A stretch of DNA of 64,000 nt from Zygnema cylindricum. Taxonomy: Eukaryota; Streptophyta; Zygnematophyceae; Zygnematales; Zygnemataceae. The stretch lies in assembly GCA_037447655.1 (NCBI GenBank), contig JBBHKE010001973.1:1083954-1147953 (forward strand). Direction: 5' to 3'. Made by a program: the position numbers and the translations under genes. How positions within the stretch are numbered: the stretch's first letter is position 1; each line of letters begins with the position of its first letter. The notes beneath the pieces are model-generated. The model was given only the letters and a program-made list of their open reading frames with translations. It made no database searches and was not told the DNA's origin. Below are positions 18,548-29,482 of the stretch, in pieces.

Positions 18548-19190
18548 TTTCCCAAAAAAAAAACAAAAAAAAAAAAAAAATGAATGTGCAGGTAAAAATA
18601 GTGGTGGTCTTTTTTTTTTTTTTAAGGGGTGGCTTTTTTAGGCCATTTTTATTATAGGTTTTTAGAGCAGTTTTTAGTGATCCATTTTTTTTTTTTTTTT
18701 TTGTCAGTGATTCAACCCGAGATTGCTTTTAAGCTTTTTTTTTATGGTTTTCTTTGGCAGGCGATTGAGGATTTTTTTTTTTTCCTTTTATTTTCTTTCC
18801 TTTTCTTTTCTTTTATTCTTTTATTCTTTTATTCTTTTATTCTTTTATTCTTTTATTCTTTTATCCTTTATTACTTTATTTCTTTATTTCTTTATTTCTT
18901 TATTTCTTTATTTCTTTATTCCTTAATTTCTTGATTCCTTTATATCTTTATTCCTTTATTTCTTTGTTTCTTTGTTTCTTGGGTTTTTCCATGATTTTCA
19001 ACCTATTTATTCCCCCCCCACCCCCAAAAAACACCCTTAAATAAAGGAAAAAAATTAAAAAAAAGCTCCCCTTTAAAAAATAGCCTAAAACTCTTAAATC
19101 CCCTCTTCCTCCAACAAACAAGCTCAAAAAAACAAAAAAAAAAACCGTTTTATCCCCCAAAAAAACCCCCTAATTCTTTTCCCTCCGTTT
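18548..19190. repeat. Homopolymer and (TTTTATTC)n low-complexity sequence
   Basis: A-runs, T-runs and a TTCTTTTATTC/TTTCTTTAT array (18790-18980). No gene. Confidence 0.8.
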
Positions 19191-19191
19191 T

Positions 19192-19860
19192 AAACCTGGA
19201 GTCGGTAGAGGAGGACGTCAAAATTCCCAAAGAAAAACTCCAAAACGCTAAAACCCTAATACCGCCTTTACCCCAGAAAACCCTCTAAAAAATCAAAGGA
19301 CTGTTTTTTCCACCGTGGGGTGAAGGAAAACGACAAAATCCCCAAAAAATAGCCCCCAAACACCATAAAAAATATTTCCAAAAAATCCCAACATCTTTTA
19401 TATTCCCCCCCAAAAAACCCCAAAACCCTAAAACCCTTATGTCGCCTTTACCTAGAAAAACCCCCTGAAATACTACAAAAAACCGTTTTTTCACTTTTTT
19501 TTCCTCCGTTTTGCATTACCTGGAGTCGGTAGAGGAGGACCACAAAACCCCCCCCTGAATAAATACCCCAAAATACCACCTCTACCCAAAAAAACCGCCT
19601 AAAAAAACTAAATAACCGTCTTTTCCACCGTTTTTTCCACTGTTTTTTCCTCCATTTTTACTATCTGGAGTTGGTCGAGGAGAACTTCAAATCCCCTAAA
19701 ATTTGCCTCAAAACCTTAAAACCCTACTACCGCCGTTACCCAGAAAAAGACTCCTAAAAAACTGAATAACCGTTTTTTCCACCGGTTTTCCACCGCTTTT
19801 ACCTCCGTTTTACCTCCGTTTTTATAACCTGGAGTTGGAGGAGGAGGACGTCAAGATCCC
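19192..19860 (-). repeat. Tandem copies of the e9 3' edge plus its 5' splice site
   Basis: Four copies of the end of exon e9 and its donor (sense GACGTCCTCCTC...CTCCAGG) lie at about 19860-19827, 19690-19664, 19548-19517 and 19225-19192. They are separated by 130-320 bp of AAAACCGTTTTT/CCCTAAAACC-rich filler. Two keep CCAGGTAA or CCAGGTTA at the splice position. Confidence 0.85.
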
Positions 19861-19953
19861 CAAAAAATTGCCCCAAAAACTTAAAACCCTAATAACGCCT
19901 TTACCCAAAAAACCCAAAAACTGAAAAAACGTTTTTTCCTCCGTTTTTATTAC

Positions 19954-20068
19954 CTGGAGTCGGTGGAGGAGGACGTCGAGATCAAAACCGGAAATATTGT
20001 GGCCCACGAAAACATCCGGATCAATTTTTACGAGTTTTGCAAGGAAGAAACTCAACAATTCCCTCTCA
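19954..20068 (-). CDS. POLA1: DNA polymerase alpha catalytic subunit, exon e9 (exonuclease-like domain)
   Basis: This 115-nt exon has one base plus 38 codons: [20 protein letters not shown], then [18 protein letters not shown]. It matches the [27 protein letters not shown] block of POLA1. That domain is inactive as a nuclease in this polymerase family and has a structural role. The acceptor is GGGGCAG at 20070-20069. The donor is CTCCAG|GTAATA at 19954. It needs a preceding exon ending in phase 2. Exon e8 fits and e5 of copy B does not, so this copy cannot be joined in frame to the e1-e5 block upstream of it. Confidence 0.94.
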
Positions 20069-20099
20069 CTGCCCCCCCAAAACTTTGCAAAACCGTAAG

Positions 20100-20560
20100 A
20101 AAAAGCGAAAACTTATTCCTACTATTTCTTTATTACATTTTTAGTTCATAGTTCTTATTCACATTTCTATTCATGTTTCCAGTTCACATATCTACCTACA
20201 ATTATAAATCTATTTCTAATCGTATTCCTACTTCTTATTCTTCATTACATTTCATATTCATATTTCCAATTCATATTTCTACCTACATTTATAATTTTAT
20301 TTCTAATCTTATTTCTAATTCGCTTTCCAGTTCATCTCTAATTTATATTTCTGATTCATATTCCTAACCCATATTTCTATTTCTATTCCTAATTCCATTT
20401 TTTTTTTTTAACTTTGTTTCCAATCCTTTTTTGGATACTGATCTTCCTTTTTTTTCCTATTTCTAATCTTAATTCTAACTCTAGTTCTAATCCTGAATCT
20501 ATTTCTAATTAATATCTCTAATTTTTTTTTTAGTCATATTTCTAACTCCAATTCTATCCC
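20100..20560. repeat. AT-rich CTAATT-type sequence, includes a copy of 8365-8547
   Basis: Degenerate TTTCTAATTC/TTCATATTTC repeats. The segment 20388-20557 duplicates 8365-8547 and then joins directly to the e5 side of the duplicated block. The equivalent of 8.55-12.53 kb (e6, e7, e8) is missing here. Confidence 0.8.
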
Positions 20561-20595
20561 TCTCCAAAAACGGCACAAACACTATAGAGTCCCAC

Positions 20596-20679
20596 CTTCA
20601 CAGGAACCATCGAGAAAGACGTGACACCACGGTCCAAAAGTTGATTTGATAATTCTTCTTTTGCCTTACTTGCAAGTAA
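20596..20679 (-). CDS. POLA1: DNA polymerase alpha catalytic subunit, exon e5, copy B
   Basis: Same 28 codons as copy A, with the same splice sites. In this copy the sequence after the donor leads within about 36 bp to the breakpoint that removed e6-e8. The next recognisable exon is e9, whose phase does not match. Confidence 0.8.
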
Positions 20680-21217
20680 CTGTACTTCCCAACCGCCCGA
20701 AAAAAACATCAAAATTAATTTCAAAAACACCGAAAAGATTTTTTATAACATCGAAAAGAAGTTTGAAAAACATCAAAAGTAGTTTCAAAAAACATTGAAA
20801 AGAAGTTTCAAAAACATCGAGAAGAACTTTCAAAAAACATCAAAGAAAAGTTACAAAAGCATCCAAAAAATACAAAAGCATTGAAAATAACTTTCAAAAA
20901 ACATCAATAGCAAGACTGGAGGTTAACTATTACTCACCATTTCCAAACATCCAAAAAGATCCAAAGATGTGAAGCATTTTAAACAGTACACAAAGAGACT
21001 TTTTCACACAAAAACAACACAGGAAAAGAATACGTGAAAGAAATTTTTGACAGAAGAAATGCAGCAATAGTTTGTTGTATAGAAAGGCAAGTGATAGAAC
21101 TGATTTAAAAAGGGAACAAAAGTTGAATACTAAATGAAATTATTCATCGGATAACTGCACGACAGATGCCAAATGGTCAAATGTCAAAGATAAAATACTT
21201 ATCAGTCAACTGTTCAG

Positions 21218-21444
21218 TACACCGTCAATCGCAATTAGTCTTCATAACATTAATTCCGTCTCAGTTTTCTTTGCACCTCTAACCAAAGAATAACGTTATT
21301 AATACTAATTATGTTTTTTCTTACTGCTAATTCTTTTTGCAATTCACAATTGTCGATGTCATTTGGATAGGAAATAGAATTGTTAACAACTAAAACATTC
21401 CTCATGATACTCTTTTCTTGACACTAATAACGATTCACGGTGTA
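21218..21444. mobile_element. TACACCG-type MITE (copy B)
   Basis: Counterpart of 13184-13410, with TA flanks and inverted ends. Confidence 0.75.
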
Positions 21445-21948
21445 ACGGATTTGCACGAAAGTCCAATTATTTTTTTCATCATTGTGGAACTTTCCAATCA
21501 AAATTAAAAGCTTGTGAGACGGATGACCAATATCCATTTCCCAATGTCCATCATCCAATCATCATCATCATCATCATCATCGTCGTCGTGGTCGTCGTCG
21601 TCGTCCCAGTCATGAAGTTTAATTTAAATGCCAATTAGGCTTCACATTTGACAGGCTTTTGAAACACTCCAAAGCCAATGTTAAATGCCTAATGTTTCAT
21701 CTCCAATGTAAGTGCCCAATGTCAATTGTCCAATGTACAATGTTTAATGTCCAATATTTAATTTCCGATGTTTAATGTCCAATTTTAAATGTCCAATATT
21801 TACTGTTTAATGTCTAATGTCCAATGTCAAATGTAAACTCCATTCTCATGTTTTCAATTTGACAAATGTCCAATGTCTAATGTCCAATATTTTACCAAGT
21901 TCCGGCACAATTCCACTTAGGTCAACACTTTTAGCTAGCATAGCCCAC

Positions 21949-22122
21949 CTGCAGCCTTCTCAAAAGTGCAACTTTATCTGAATCTCCTCCTGACTTCGCT
22001 TTTGCCTCCAATTCCACCAACTCCTCGTCTTGAAAAGTGTCCTCTGTGGGCAGAGCAAAAACACAACGTTGCATATTGCGCACGGTCACACAACAGCTCA
22101 CAAAATGTTGCTCCAGAGGAAT
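21949..22122 (-). CDS. POLA1: DNA polymerase alpha catalytic subunit, exon e4, copy B
   Basis: 174 nt with the same protein as copy A (IPLEQHFVSCCVTVRNMQRC to LLRRLQ). Splice sites and phases are identical. One base just upstream in the intron differs (AAATTTAG versus AAATTTTG on the plus strand). Confidence 0.95.
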
Positions 22123-22656
22123 CTGCAAATCCAAATTTAGTCAAGAAATTAACCGGCAAATGTTAAAACACTGCTCAATACACCATCATAGGCGTATGTT
22201 ATGTTATCTTATTATGGACTTCACATTGTTAATACACACTAACTTCAGTAAAGGTGCACACAAGAGATGCATTCCACTACATCTCACGTTTTTGTGGTAA
22301 ACATATTTTCCTGGTGTACCTAAAATGAACTCCATTATAAATAGTTTGGACCACCTAATGATGGTGAGAAGTTTAGAGAGATCAATACGGAGCTCGGAGA
22401 ATGCTTGTTTATGAAATAATCCAGATTTTCCAAAAGCCCAAATTATCAAGAGTTCTTTTATGGATAGAGTGTTTATGAAGGATTTCCTCTTCTTCTGAGC
22501 AATTGATAAAAGACAAATCCAGCCGGCCATCACCATCAGCACAGCAAAAAGCTCAAAACAGAAACAAATAAAAACGGCATTCCAGAATTTCATTTTTTTC
22601 TTTTGTTTAAATACTAGTTCGGTGGGAACAAACTATTTGGAAACCCTTTTAGCCTG

Positions 22657-23063
22657 TACACCTTACATCGCTATTAGAGTTACAGAATTATGACCATTAA
22701 AGCGCATTCAGTATCAAATACACGCAACTACACCGCTCATCGTTATTACCGTTAAAAATTTATCAGTGTCAATGCGAAATTATAATTAATAATACTAATC
22801 TAGTGCAAGGAGACGTGGCAGATTGTAATCCATGTCCTTAAATAGTGTTGTTAACTCTTTTTTTTATTTTTGGCCAAAAAAAGTCACGATTGAATTAGTG
22901 TCATTGACACTAATAACGATGAGCGGTGTAATGTTTTGCCACATGGATTATTACCATGGGCCACTTAAACTAAACACTGATGTTAACACAAATTTATGAT
23001 TTTGGGTCAAAAAAGCACGCACTCGAATTAGTGTTTTTAAACTCTAACAATGATGCAGTGTTA
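22657..23063. mobile_element. Nested TACACC-type MITEs (copy B)
   Basis: Counterpart of 14576-14983. The inner element is 22729-22930, and the outer right end again forms the e3 splice donor. Confidence 0.7.
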
Positions 23064-23064
23064 C

Positions 23065-23795
23065 CTTTCCAAAAAGAAAAACAGATCCCGGACATGCTCC
23101 AAACGCCTCTTCGTAGGCATCGAGGAAGAAAAAAGGAAGATTGCCGTCAGAATCGAGAGGCAATCCCTTATCCTCCACCTGAAATGATTGTGATTTTTCA
23201 TTTATAATAGAAGCCACTGAAGGACCACCTTCAAAGACTGCCTGCCAGGCCGTCGAGGCATTTTCGGGGATCGCCCCTTTACCGATTTTTGCATTTAGCC
23301 CCACTTTTTTAGGAACTAAGGGAACCGATTCAGCCAATAATTCCGTTTTTTTTGCTCCCTCGTCCAAATTCGATACTTGGTTAACACCTACTCCTTGTTT
23401 CTCTTCAACTGAAACTGATGATTTCTCAACCATTTCAGACATTGTACCGGATTTAATTCCACTGGAGGGTCTACTTTCATTGTTTTTTACTGTCTCGTCG
23501 ACCTTCGAAGATTCCATTTCTGGAGTTTCTTGAACATGATTTCCGTTGTTTGTAATTTTCACTTTGTCTGTTTCAACGACAACATTTTGTCTGTCAGTAG
23601 TAGTCTCTGCAGGATTGGCTGTTGTCCTTTCTTCTGTGGCAGATGAAAAATCACTAAAACCCCTTTTTTCTGGTATAGTTTTTTCTGGTATAGTTTTTTC
23701 TGGTATCGTTTTTTCTGAAGACTGGAACCGAACCACAGGAGGGAGTGAATGGGAGACAACATTTTGAAATCTCGGAGAGGAGAAATTTCCAGAGC
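23065..23795 (-). CDS. POLA1: DNA polymerase alpha catalytic subunit, exon e3, copy B
   Basis: This 731-nt exon is the same as copy A except for three TIPEK repeats and one Ser fewer before them, a net gain of 12 nt in frame. It starts in phase 1 from e2, ends in phase 0 and carries the LDAYEEAFGACPGSVFLFGK block at its 3' end. The linker between is Ser/Thr/Glu/Lys-rich and presumably disordered. Confidence 0.95.
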
Positions 23796-24252
23796 CTGTA
23801 AAACAGAAAAAACAGAAACTCATCAGAAGAAGTCACCAAAAAACGGACGTTACTGGAACTAAATATAAAAAACGACATTTGCAACACGAGGCTTCGTAAA
23901 GACAATGCATCATTAGATATGGCAACGAAGGGGATTGTTTTTCCAGGAAAGGGTTTTTCTTTTGAGAGAAAACAGATCCTAAATGTCACAAAATAATTCA
24001 GTTAAACAAGTATCCTTCAAGTATGTCTCTGACAAAAAAAAAAAGTGTGGTGAGATAATCCGTGACCGAAACCATTTCACCAGGCAGCCGTAAAAATTTT
24101 GAACAACAAAAGTAAAATAAAACCCTGATTTTTTAGAAAAAAGTCCAGATTTTTAACAAAATCAACTCTTATCCATTTCAGAACGTGGCATTGACTTTCC
24201 ACGAGCATTAATTCTCTCTCTCACACATTTTTTTCTTCTTTCAAGCATTCCT

Positions 24253-24460
24253 TACACTGCCCATCGTTATTAGCATTAAGGATTCGTTACTGTTAATGCA
24301 AAACTAACACCAATTTCAGAACATGTAACACTACTTTAGTGCAAAGATACATGACAGATTGTAGTCCACTCCCTTAAGTAGTTAACAATTATACGATTTT
24401 CGGTCAACAAAAGTCGTGATCGAATTAACATCATCAACTCTAATAACGATGGACGGTGTA
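24253..24460. mobile_element. TACACTG/TACACCG-type MITE (copy B)
   Basis: Counterpart of 16162-16369. Confidence 0.7.
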
Positions 24461-24699
24461 ATTATGAAAAACCAATTCGCTTCAAAATTTTGAACAGCTC
24501 GAATGTTGAATAACTGTATCCTCGCTACAACTAAAAGTCATGAATTTAAGGTATAAATATATTAAAATGATTGGATTTAAGCACTAAATGACCCTTTCAC
24601 AAATTAAACCACTTTCTCGACAACGATTTTCTAAACAACTTTACATTCTCATTTCTCCTTTTCCAGGTTTTTAGGTCCTATTTCCACTCCCCTGTCCCA

Positions 24700-25208
24700 G
24701 CACCACTTTCTCTCCCTCTCCCTCTCCCTCTCCCACTCCCCCTCCCCCTCCCCATCCCCCTCCCTCCCTCTCCCCCTCCACCTCCCCCTCCCCCTCTCCC
24801 TTCCCCTCCCCCTCTCCCTTCCCCTCCCCCTCTCCCTCCCTCTCATCCTTCTCCACTCTCTCCCCCCTCTCCCTCCCCCGCCCCGGCTTCCACTCCCTAC
24901 TCACTTTGCCTCCGTTGTCTGGACGTTATTTGATTCCTCCCTCCCCCATTCCTCTCTTCTCCCGCTCCCCTCCTTTCCCTCCCCCTCCATCTCTCCCTCT
25001 CCCTCCCCTTCCCTCTCACTTCCTTCGTTCTGGACATTATTCAATCATCCTTCTTTCCTTCCCTCCTTCCCCCACTCCCTCCCTGCCACCTTCCTTTCCC
25101 CTCCTCTCTCCCTCCCCTCCATTCTCCCTCCCCTCTCCCCTCCCTCCCCTCCCCTCTCCCTCCCCTCCCCTCTCCCTCCTCCCTCTCCCTCCCCTTCCCT
25201 CCCTCCCT
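24700..25208. repeat. CT-rich intron with repeated e2 donor edge (copy B)
   Basis: GA-rich on the sense strand. The e2 3' edge (sense CCAGACAACGAAGGCGAAGT then GAGT) recurs at about 25016-25050 and 24899-24933 downstream of the real donor at 25215. The C/T filler differs from copy A by several repeat-length changes. Confidence 0.8.
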
Positions 25209-25214
25209 ACTCAC

Positions 25215-25475
25215 TTCGCCTTCGTTGTCTGGCCATCATCCTGTCCTTCTCATCGACCGTCACACCCGCCAAAATGGAATCCAAAGCCTTCTCTGCATCC
25301 CCATCCGACCCAATACTGGCTACTCCTCTCTCCCCTCCTCCCCCTCTCTCCCTCGACCCCTGAAAAGATTTGGCGAACATATGGGAGACTCCTCTGTTCT
25401 TCCCCATCAAACGGTCGGCGGAAGCTTTAAGAGAGAGAGAGGCTTTGCTCGGACCCGTTTTCCGGGTTTTAGGGC
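25215..25475 (-). CDS. POLA1: DNA polymerase alpha catalytic subunit, exon e2, copy B
   Basis: 261 nt with the same splice sites and phases as copy A. Over the part from MGKNRGVSHMF to the donor the protein is identical to copy A. It carries GVSHMFAKS and EKALDSILAGV, the two short blocks that follow the acidic N-terminus. The ACTCAC triplet of the donor region is repeated downstream. Confidence 0.88.
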
Positions 25476-26073
25476 CTGAGAAGGGATAGAGAGAGAGAGG
25501 AGGATTGGGTTTGGGGTTTAAGGGTAGACAGGGGGGAGACGGGAGGTTTTATTGTCGTTTTCCGGTTTTTAGGGGCTGAGAAGGAGAAGAGGTAAGGGAG
25601 AGAGAGGGGGGAGATGGGTAGAGTTGGGAGAGTTGGGTTTTAACGGTAGGAAGCGAGAGGGAAATTTTCAGGGTCATTTTCAGGGCTTTAGGGCCAAACG
25701 ACGGAAGAGAAAGAAAAGGATACAGGGTTTAAATAAGAGAATTGAATATTAGGGGTAGAAGGAGGGAGAGTGGGGTTTAGGTTTTAGGGGTAGAAGGAGG
25801 GGAGATTGGAAATTCCAGGGTCTTCGAGAAGGTGAAGGGACAAGTGAAAGAGAAGGGAAGAATGAGAGAAGGAGAGGTAGGGAAAGCAGAAAGGAGAGGT
25901 AGAGGAGGGAGAGAAGGAGAGGACACAGATAACACCCATTATCCCTATGCACGTAAAAAAACACATTGAAAATTTTCCTCTCTCCTCCTTTCTTCTCATT
26001 TTTTAAATACTTGACAAAGCAAAAACATTTGCCTTACAAATGTGAAAAAAAAGAAAACTACAGTGGATCTTAC

Positions 26074-26548
26074 CTCCATCCCCCTTCTTATTCCTCTTCT
26101 TTAACCTTCCATCCAACACAACATCATCGTCCCCATCCTCTCCCTCCCCGTCCTCCCACTCATCTCCCTCCTCCTCCATATACCCTAAATCCTCTCCCAC
26201 CAAAAACCCATTTAACTGTTCCTTATCTTCCTTCGCCAATTTTTCATATTCCGCTTCCGGTACCACATCATAAATATCTTCCTCCATCTTTAGTTGATAG
26301 TTTTCAATCCTCCTCCTTTTCCCTCTCTCCTTTGCATTAGCCACTCCATTTCCCTCCCCCTCCTCCACCTTTTCTGCCACATTTCCCTCTCCCTCCTCTC
26401 TTCCCTCCCCCTCCTCTCTCTCCTCTCTCTCTTTCTTCCCTCCACCCCTCAATGCGACGAGCTCTGCCAAAGCACTTTTTCGAGCATTCGGAACAGAATC
26501 GGATGATCCTCGCCGTCGATTTCGAAAAGATTCATTCGTGTCACTCAT
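26074..26548 (-). CDS. POLA1: DNA polymerase alpha catalytic subunit, exon e1 (N-terminus), copy B
   Basis: 475 nt from ATG at 26548 to ATGGAG|GTAAGA at 26074, with the same protein as copy A. This copy has intact upstream sequence and is the more likely natural start of the gene. Exons e1-e5 of this copy add up to 1725 nt (575 codons) with all phases agreeing. Beyond that the reading cannot continue in frame within copy B. Confidence 0.95.
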
Positions 26549-26581
26549 TTTTTTTTTTTACTAAACTTATTTAAGAATATC

Positions 26582-27060
26582 CAACACTTGATATTTAGGA
26601 TTTTATTTAATAGCCATTGGAGGGATTAAAAAAAAAAAAATAGGTATTGGAAAAAAAAACGATTCGATACAAAAAAGGAGTTTCTTTACAGAGATAAATA
26701 TATTTGAAAAGGTTTCAGTCTCTTTACATACGTTTCTCAATTTCTCACTGTAACCTTCCTTATCTTTCTTCTCTACTTTACTTTCTTCTCCTCTCTTCTG
26801 CTCTCCTCTCCTCTCCTCTCCTCTCCTCTCCTTCCTTCTCCTCTCCCTCTCCTCCTCTCTCTTCCTCTCTCCTCCTCTCCTCTCCTCTCCTCTCCTCTCC
26901 TTCCTTCTTCTCTTCTCCCCTTTTCCTTTCTCCCTCACCTTCCGTAAATATCTCACTTTTCCCTTGGATATATTTCTCTCTCGTTATCTCTCCCTCTCCC
27001 TTTCCCGAATAAATGTCAAAACCTTCCAAACTCAGATTCTCCAAAAAAACCACACACTAA
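26582..27060. promoter_or_regulatory. POLA1 copy B upstream region, CT-rich
   Basis: Unique sequence upstream of the e1 start codon on the minus strand. It is A-rich close to the ATG, then has a (CTCTC)n tract at 26760-27000 (GA-rich on the sense strand, typical of a 5' leader or promoter). No TATA box stands out. Confidence 0.4.
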
Positions 27061-27183
27061 TTCTTGTGATAGTTCAGAAAAGCACAGTATCCATTTCAAG
27101 CTCCTAGATTCCCCTATACACCTTCCCTGACGCTCGTCGGCATTCACTAAAAGACAAAGAGGAAAAAACGACGGCAAACGACA

Positions 27184-27300
27184 GGGTAAATTAGGGTTTA
27201 CACTAGGGTTAGGGTTAACAAGGAAGAATAAAAACCCTAAAAAACCCTAAAACAAATCAATCAAAGTCAGGAATTTACTGTTTACGCAGAAATTAGGGTT
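27184..27300 (-). promoter_or_regulatory. Telo-box cluster upstream of POLA1 copy B
   Basis: Several AAACCCTAA/TTAGGGTTT words lie in about 110 bp (TTAGGGTTTACACTAGGGTT near 27191, AAACCCTAAAAAACCCTAAA near 27233). Telo-boxes are known in plant promoters of replication and translation genes. Their role here is inferred from the position 640-750 bp upstream of the POLA1 start codon. Confidence 0.4.
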
Positions 27301-27470
27301 AAAAATGACTACGGTTGACAAGAAAGAAAAAAGAGGAACAAAGCTGGGAGAAAGGTAGGTTATAAAGTTAGGGTTAGTAAAAGGAATGGGAAAAACTCCG
27401 AAAAGAAATTCTGCCCTAACTGTTGGTCTTGTCTGGTTTGGAAATTTGGAGGGAAAGGTGAGTATGACGT

Positions 27471-27482
27471 TCGCGCCAAAAT
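27471..27482 (-). promoter_or_regulatory. E2F-like site upstream of POLA1 copy B
   Basis: On the minus strand the bases read ATTTTGGCGCGA, which contains TTTTGGCGC, a match to the E2F consensus TTTSSCGC. E2F controls S-phase genes, including POLA1, in plants and animals. The distance of about 930 bp to the start codon is long, so function is uncertain. Confidence 0.35.
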
Positions 27483-28390
27483 TTTGAACGAATACCGTAG
27501 AATAGTTACAAAAGAAAACATCGTTCAGTTCGCACTTAATGAGAAGTTCTTCAGTTCTTGGCATAGTTGTTCACGGCGTTTAGTGCGAACGATTTAATCA
27601 CGACGAATTATACGTAACAAACGCATTGAACCTTTTTAAAATATCGTAAAAATCGTTAATGATTTTTTGTTCATACTATTCTGTACATGTAAACAAAAAT
27701 GAATTTTAAATAATACCGCATTTCGTAAGTTTTCCGTTACAAAAGCGAAATAGTTTTACGTTACAAATGCGAAGTAGACTATACTGGAAGAGTGCAGAGC
27801 CAGGCTCAAATCTCAGCCAACGCAATATTTTTGTCAAAGTCCGTCGGCAGATTCCATTTTCAACATTCCATGGCGGCTTCTTTCAAAAATAATTGAAGAA
27901 GACGTTTGTACATTTTTCAAACTTACCGCGCGCAAATAGTGTGACATATCAAACGTCCATTTTCGAAAATGTCCGTACATTTTCAAAAAATGTACCATAC
28001 ATGTTCCCTGGATTTCCTGTTCAGTTAAATGGACAGAAAATACCAATAACTGCGACGTGTGTTTTCGTTAAATTCGTACACTACCGTAATAACCCGTACA
28101 GTTTACGGTAAACGCTGTACCTTTTACATAGATTCTAAGTTCAGTTTACCGTATAGAAAGTACATCATGTTTTTTTCCGATTTATTCAAAAATCACGAAC
28201 TATACGTTTTAATCGGAAAAAAGGAAAAAATCGCGCGATTTGAACAACTATGGTTCTTGGCTTCCTATGTTATAATGTGCGTACGGTATAGTAAACTTTT
28301 AATACAGTGTGTGAAAATGACTTTACGGTATGTTCGCGTGTTCAATGTGCGAGCGTTTCAAATGTTGTCAATTTTTCCATGTGCAACAAT
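27483..28390. other. Intergenic sequence, no gene seen
   Basis: AT-rich with frequent GTAC, CGTAC and TACGGT words. Short open frames show no recognisable domain. It leads into the terminus of a MITE at 28391. Confidence 0.5.
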
Positions 28391-28501
28391 TACACCGCGA
28401 ATCGTTATTAGTGTCAAAGTCACTAATTTGGGTTATTAAAATATTTAAAACTTTACAAAAAATGAATTAAATCAGACACTCACGCATAGGAACGTGCGCT
28501 C

Positions 28502-29482
28502 AAAAAACGGGATTAGTCTGCACGTAAATTAGTCTGACATGTACGGATATTTAAATTTCACGACGGCGTACGATTTTTAATATTTTGTACGGATACATAT
28601 ATTATTGTATATAATCGTACAACTAATATTCCATTTTTGCTATTCCCAAATTAGCATAGATGACAAGAAAAGTAGAGAAAATGAAGAAGATGATGAGAGA
28701 CGAAATGGAGAACTCACAAAAGATGGAGAATTAACATCAGAAGTGGAAAAGAATGTGGATTTAAAAATTAATAAACTCAGCAAAAGACCGCTAGAAACTG
28801 TTAAGAAAATGAGGCTCAGAAAGGAAGTTTATGGGTGCTGAAAAGGTCATAATATTAAAGGAATATGGAAAATAAGAAAGACTATTAAAAGGAGGAAAGA
28901 CCAGCTAAATGAAAAAGGGATCAGAATGAAAATCTTCAGGATGCATACACTTAAGAGGAGTGGCAGATCTACGGAAAAATACCAAAAATCAGTGAGGAAA
29001 TCCACATGTTGTAGAGGTAGTGGGGAGACAAACCATAGGAGAAGTATAAATTCTACGAGGAGACCAGAATGTAGTAAGAAAAAAAGAAGAAGAAATAGAT
29101 TAACAAATACCAATTGGAGAAGAAACAAACTCCAAGGGCGCAACACAAAAGACCGGAAAAGACATTTTTGAGGTGGAATTACCGACACCATCAATGGGAA
29201 AAATCATTGTTTAAACAGGAGAAATATTCGAGTGATTGGTATGGTGACTAAAGGTTTCATAAAATCTTAAATTTACCAGTATATGATTGCTTAAAACTAA
29301 AACATCCAAAACTTAGAAGGAGTGTTGTTTTTGTAAAGTTTTGGATGTTTAGTAGTGAAGGTTGTGGGAGGAAATTTCCGCACTTAGAATATTTTTCTTA
29401 GTCCTTGCTTTAGTATGTACCTAAATTACAGTAGACAGTTTTGTAGACTAGGCAAAGTACTAAGTCTAAAGTTTTAGGGGAG
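28502..29482 (+). repeat. Segmental repeat S, copy 1 (retroelement 3' part)
   Basis: Nearly identical to 30815-31771 (offset about 2315 bp). It contains a broken Lys/Glu-rich reading frame (DDKKSRENEEDDERRNGELT onward), a purine tract with TGTTGTTTTTGTAAAG at 29323 (LTR-like start) and, 160 bp later, TTTTAGGGGAG before TGTTGTGATTAG. The reading frame has no domain I recognise. This copy preserves the empty site for the Copia at 31.8 kb. Confidence 0.75.

Larger units (their letters stand above)
20561..26581. repeat. Duplicated POLA1 5' block, copy B
   Basis: About 6020 bp matching 12527-18501. Beyond 26581 the sequence is unique and promoter-like, so copy B has the natural 5' end. It has about 50 bp more in the AATGTCC repeat (around 21830-21880). 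Confidence 0.95.

Noticed and set aside
27247-27564. 105-codon minus-strand frame upstream of POLA1
   Set aside because: No recognisable domain. It overlaps the telo-box/E2F region and has no splice or promoter support.
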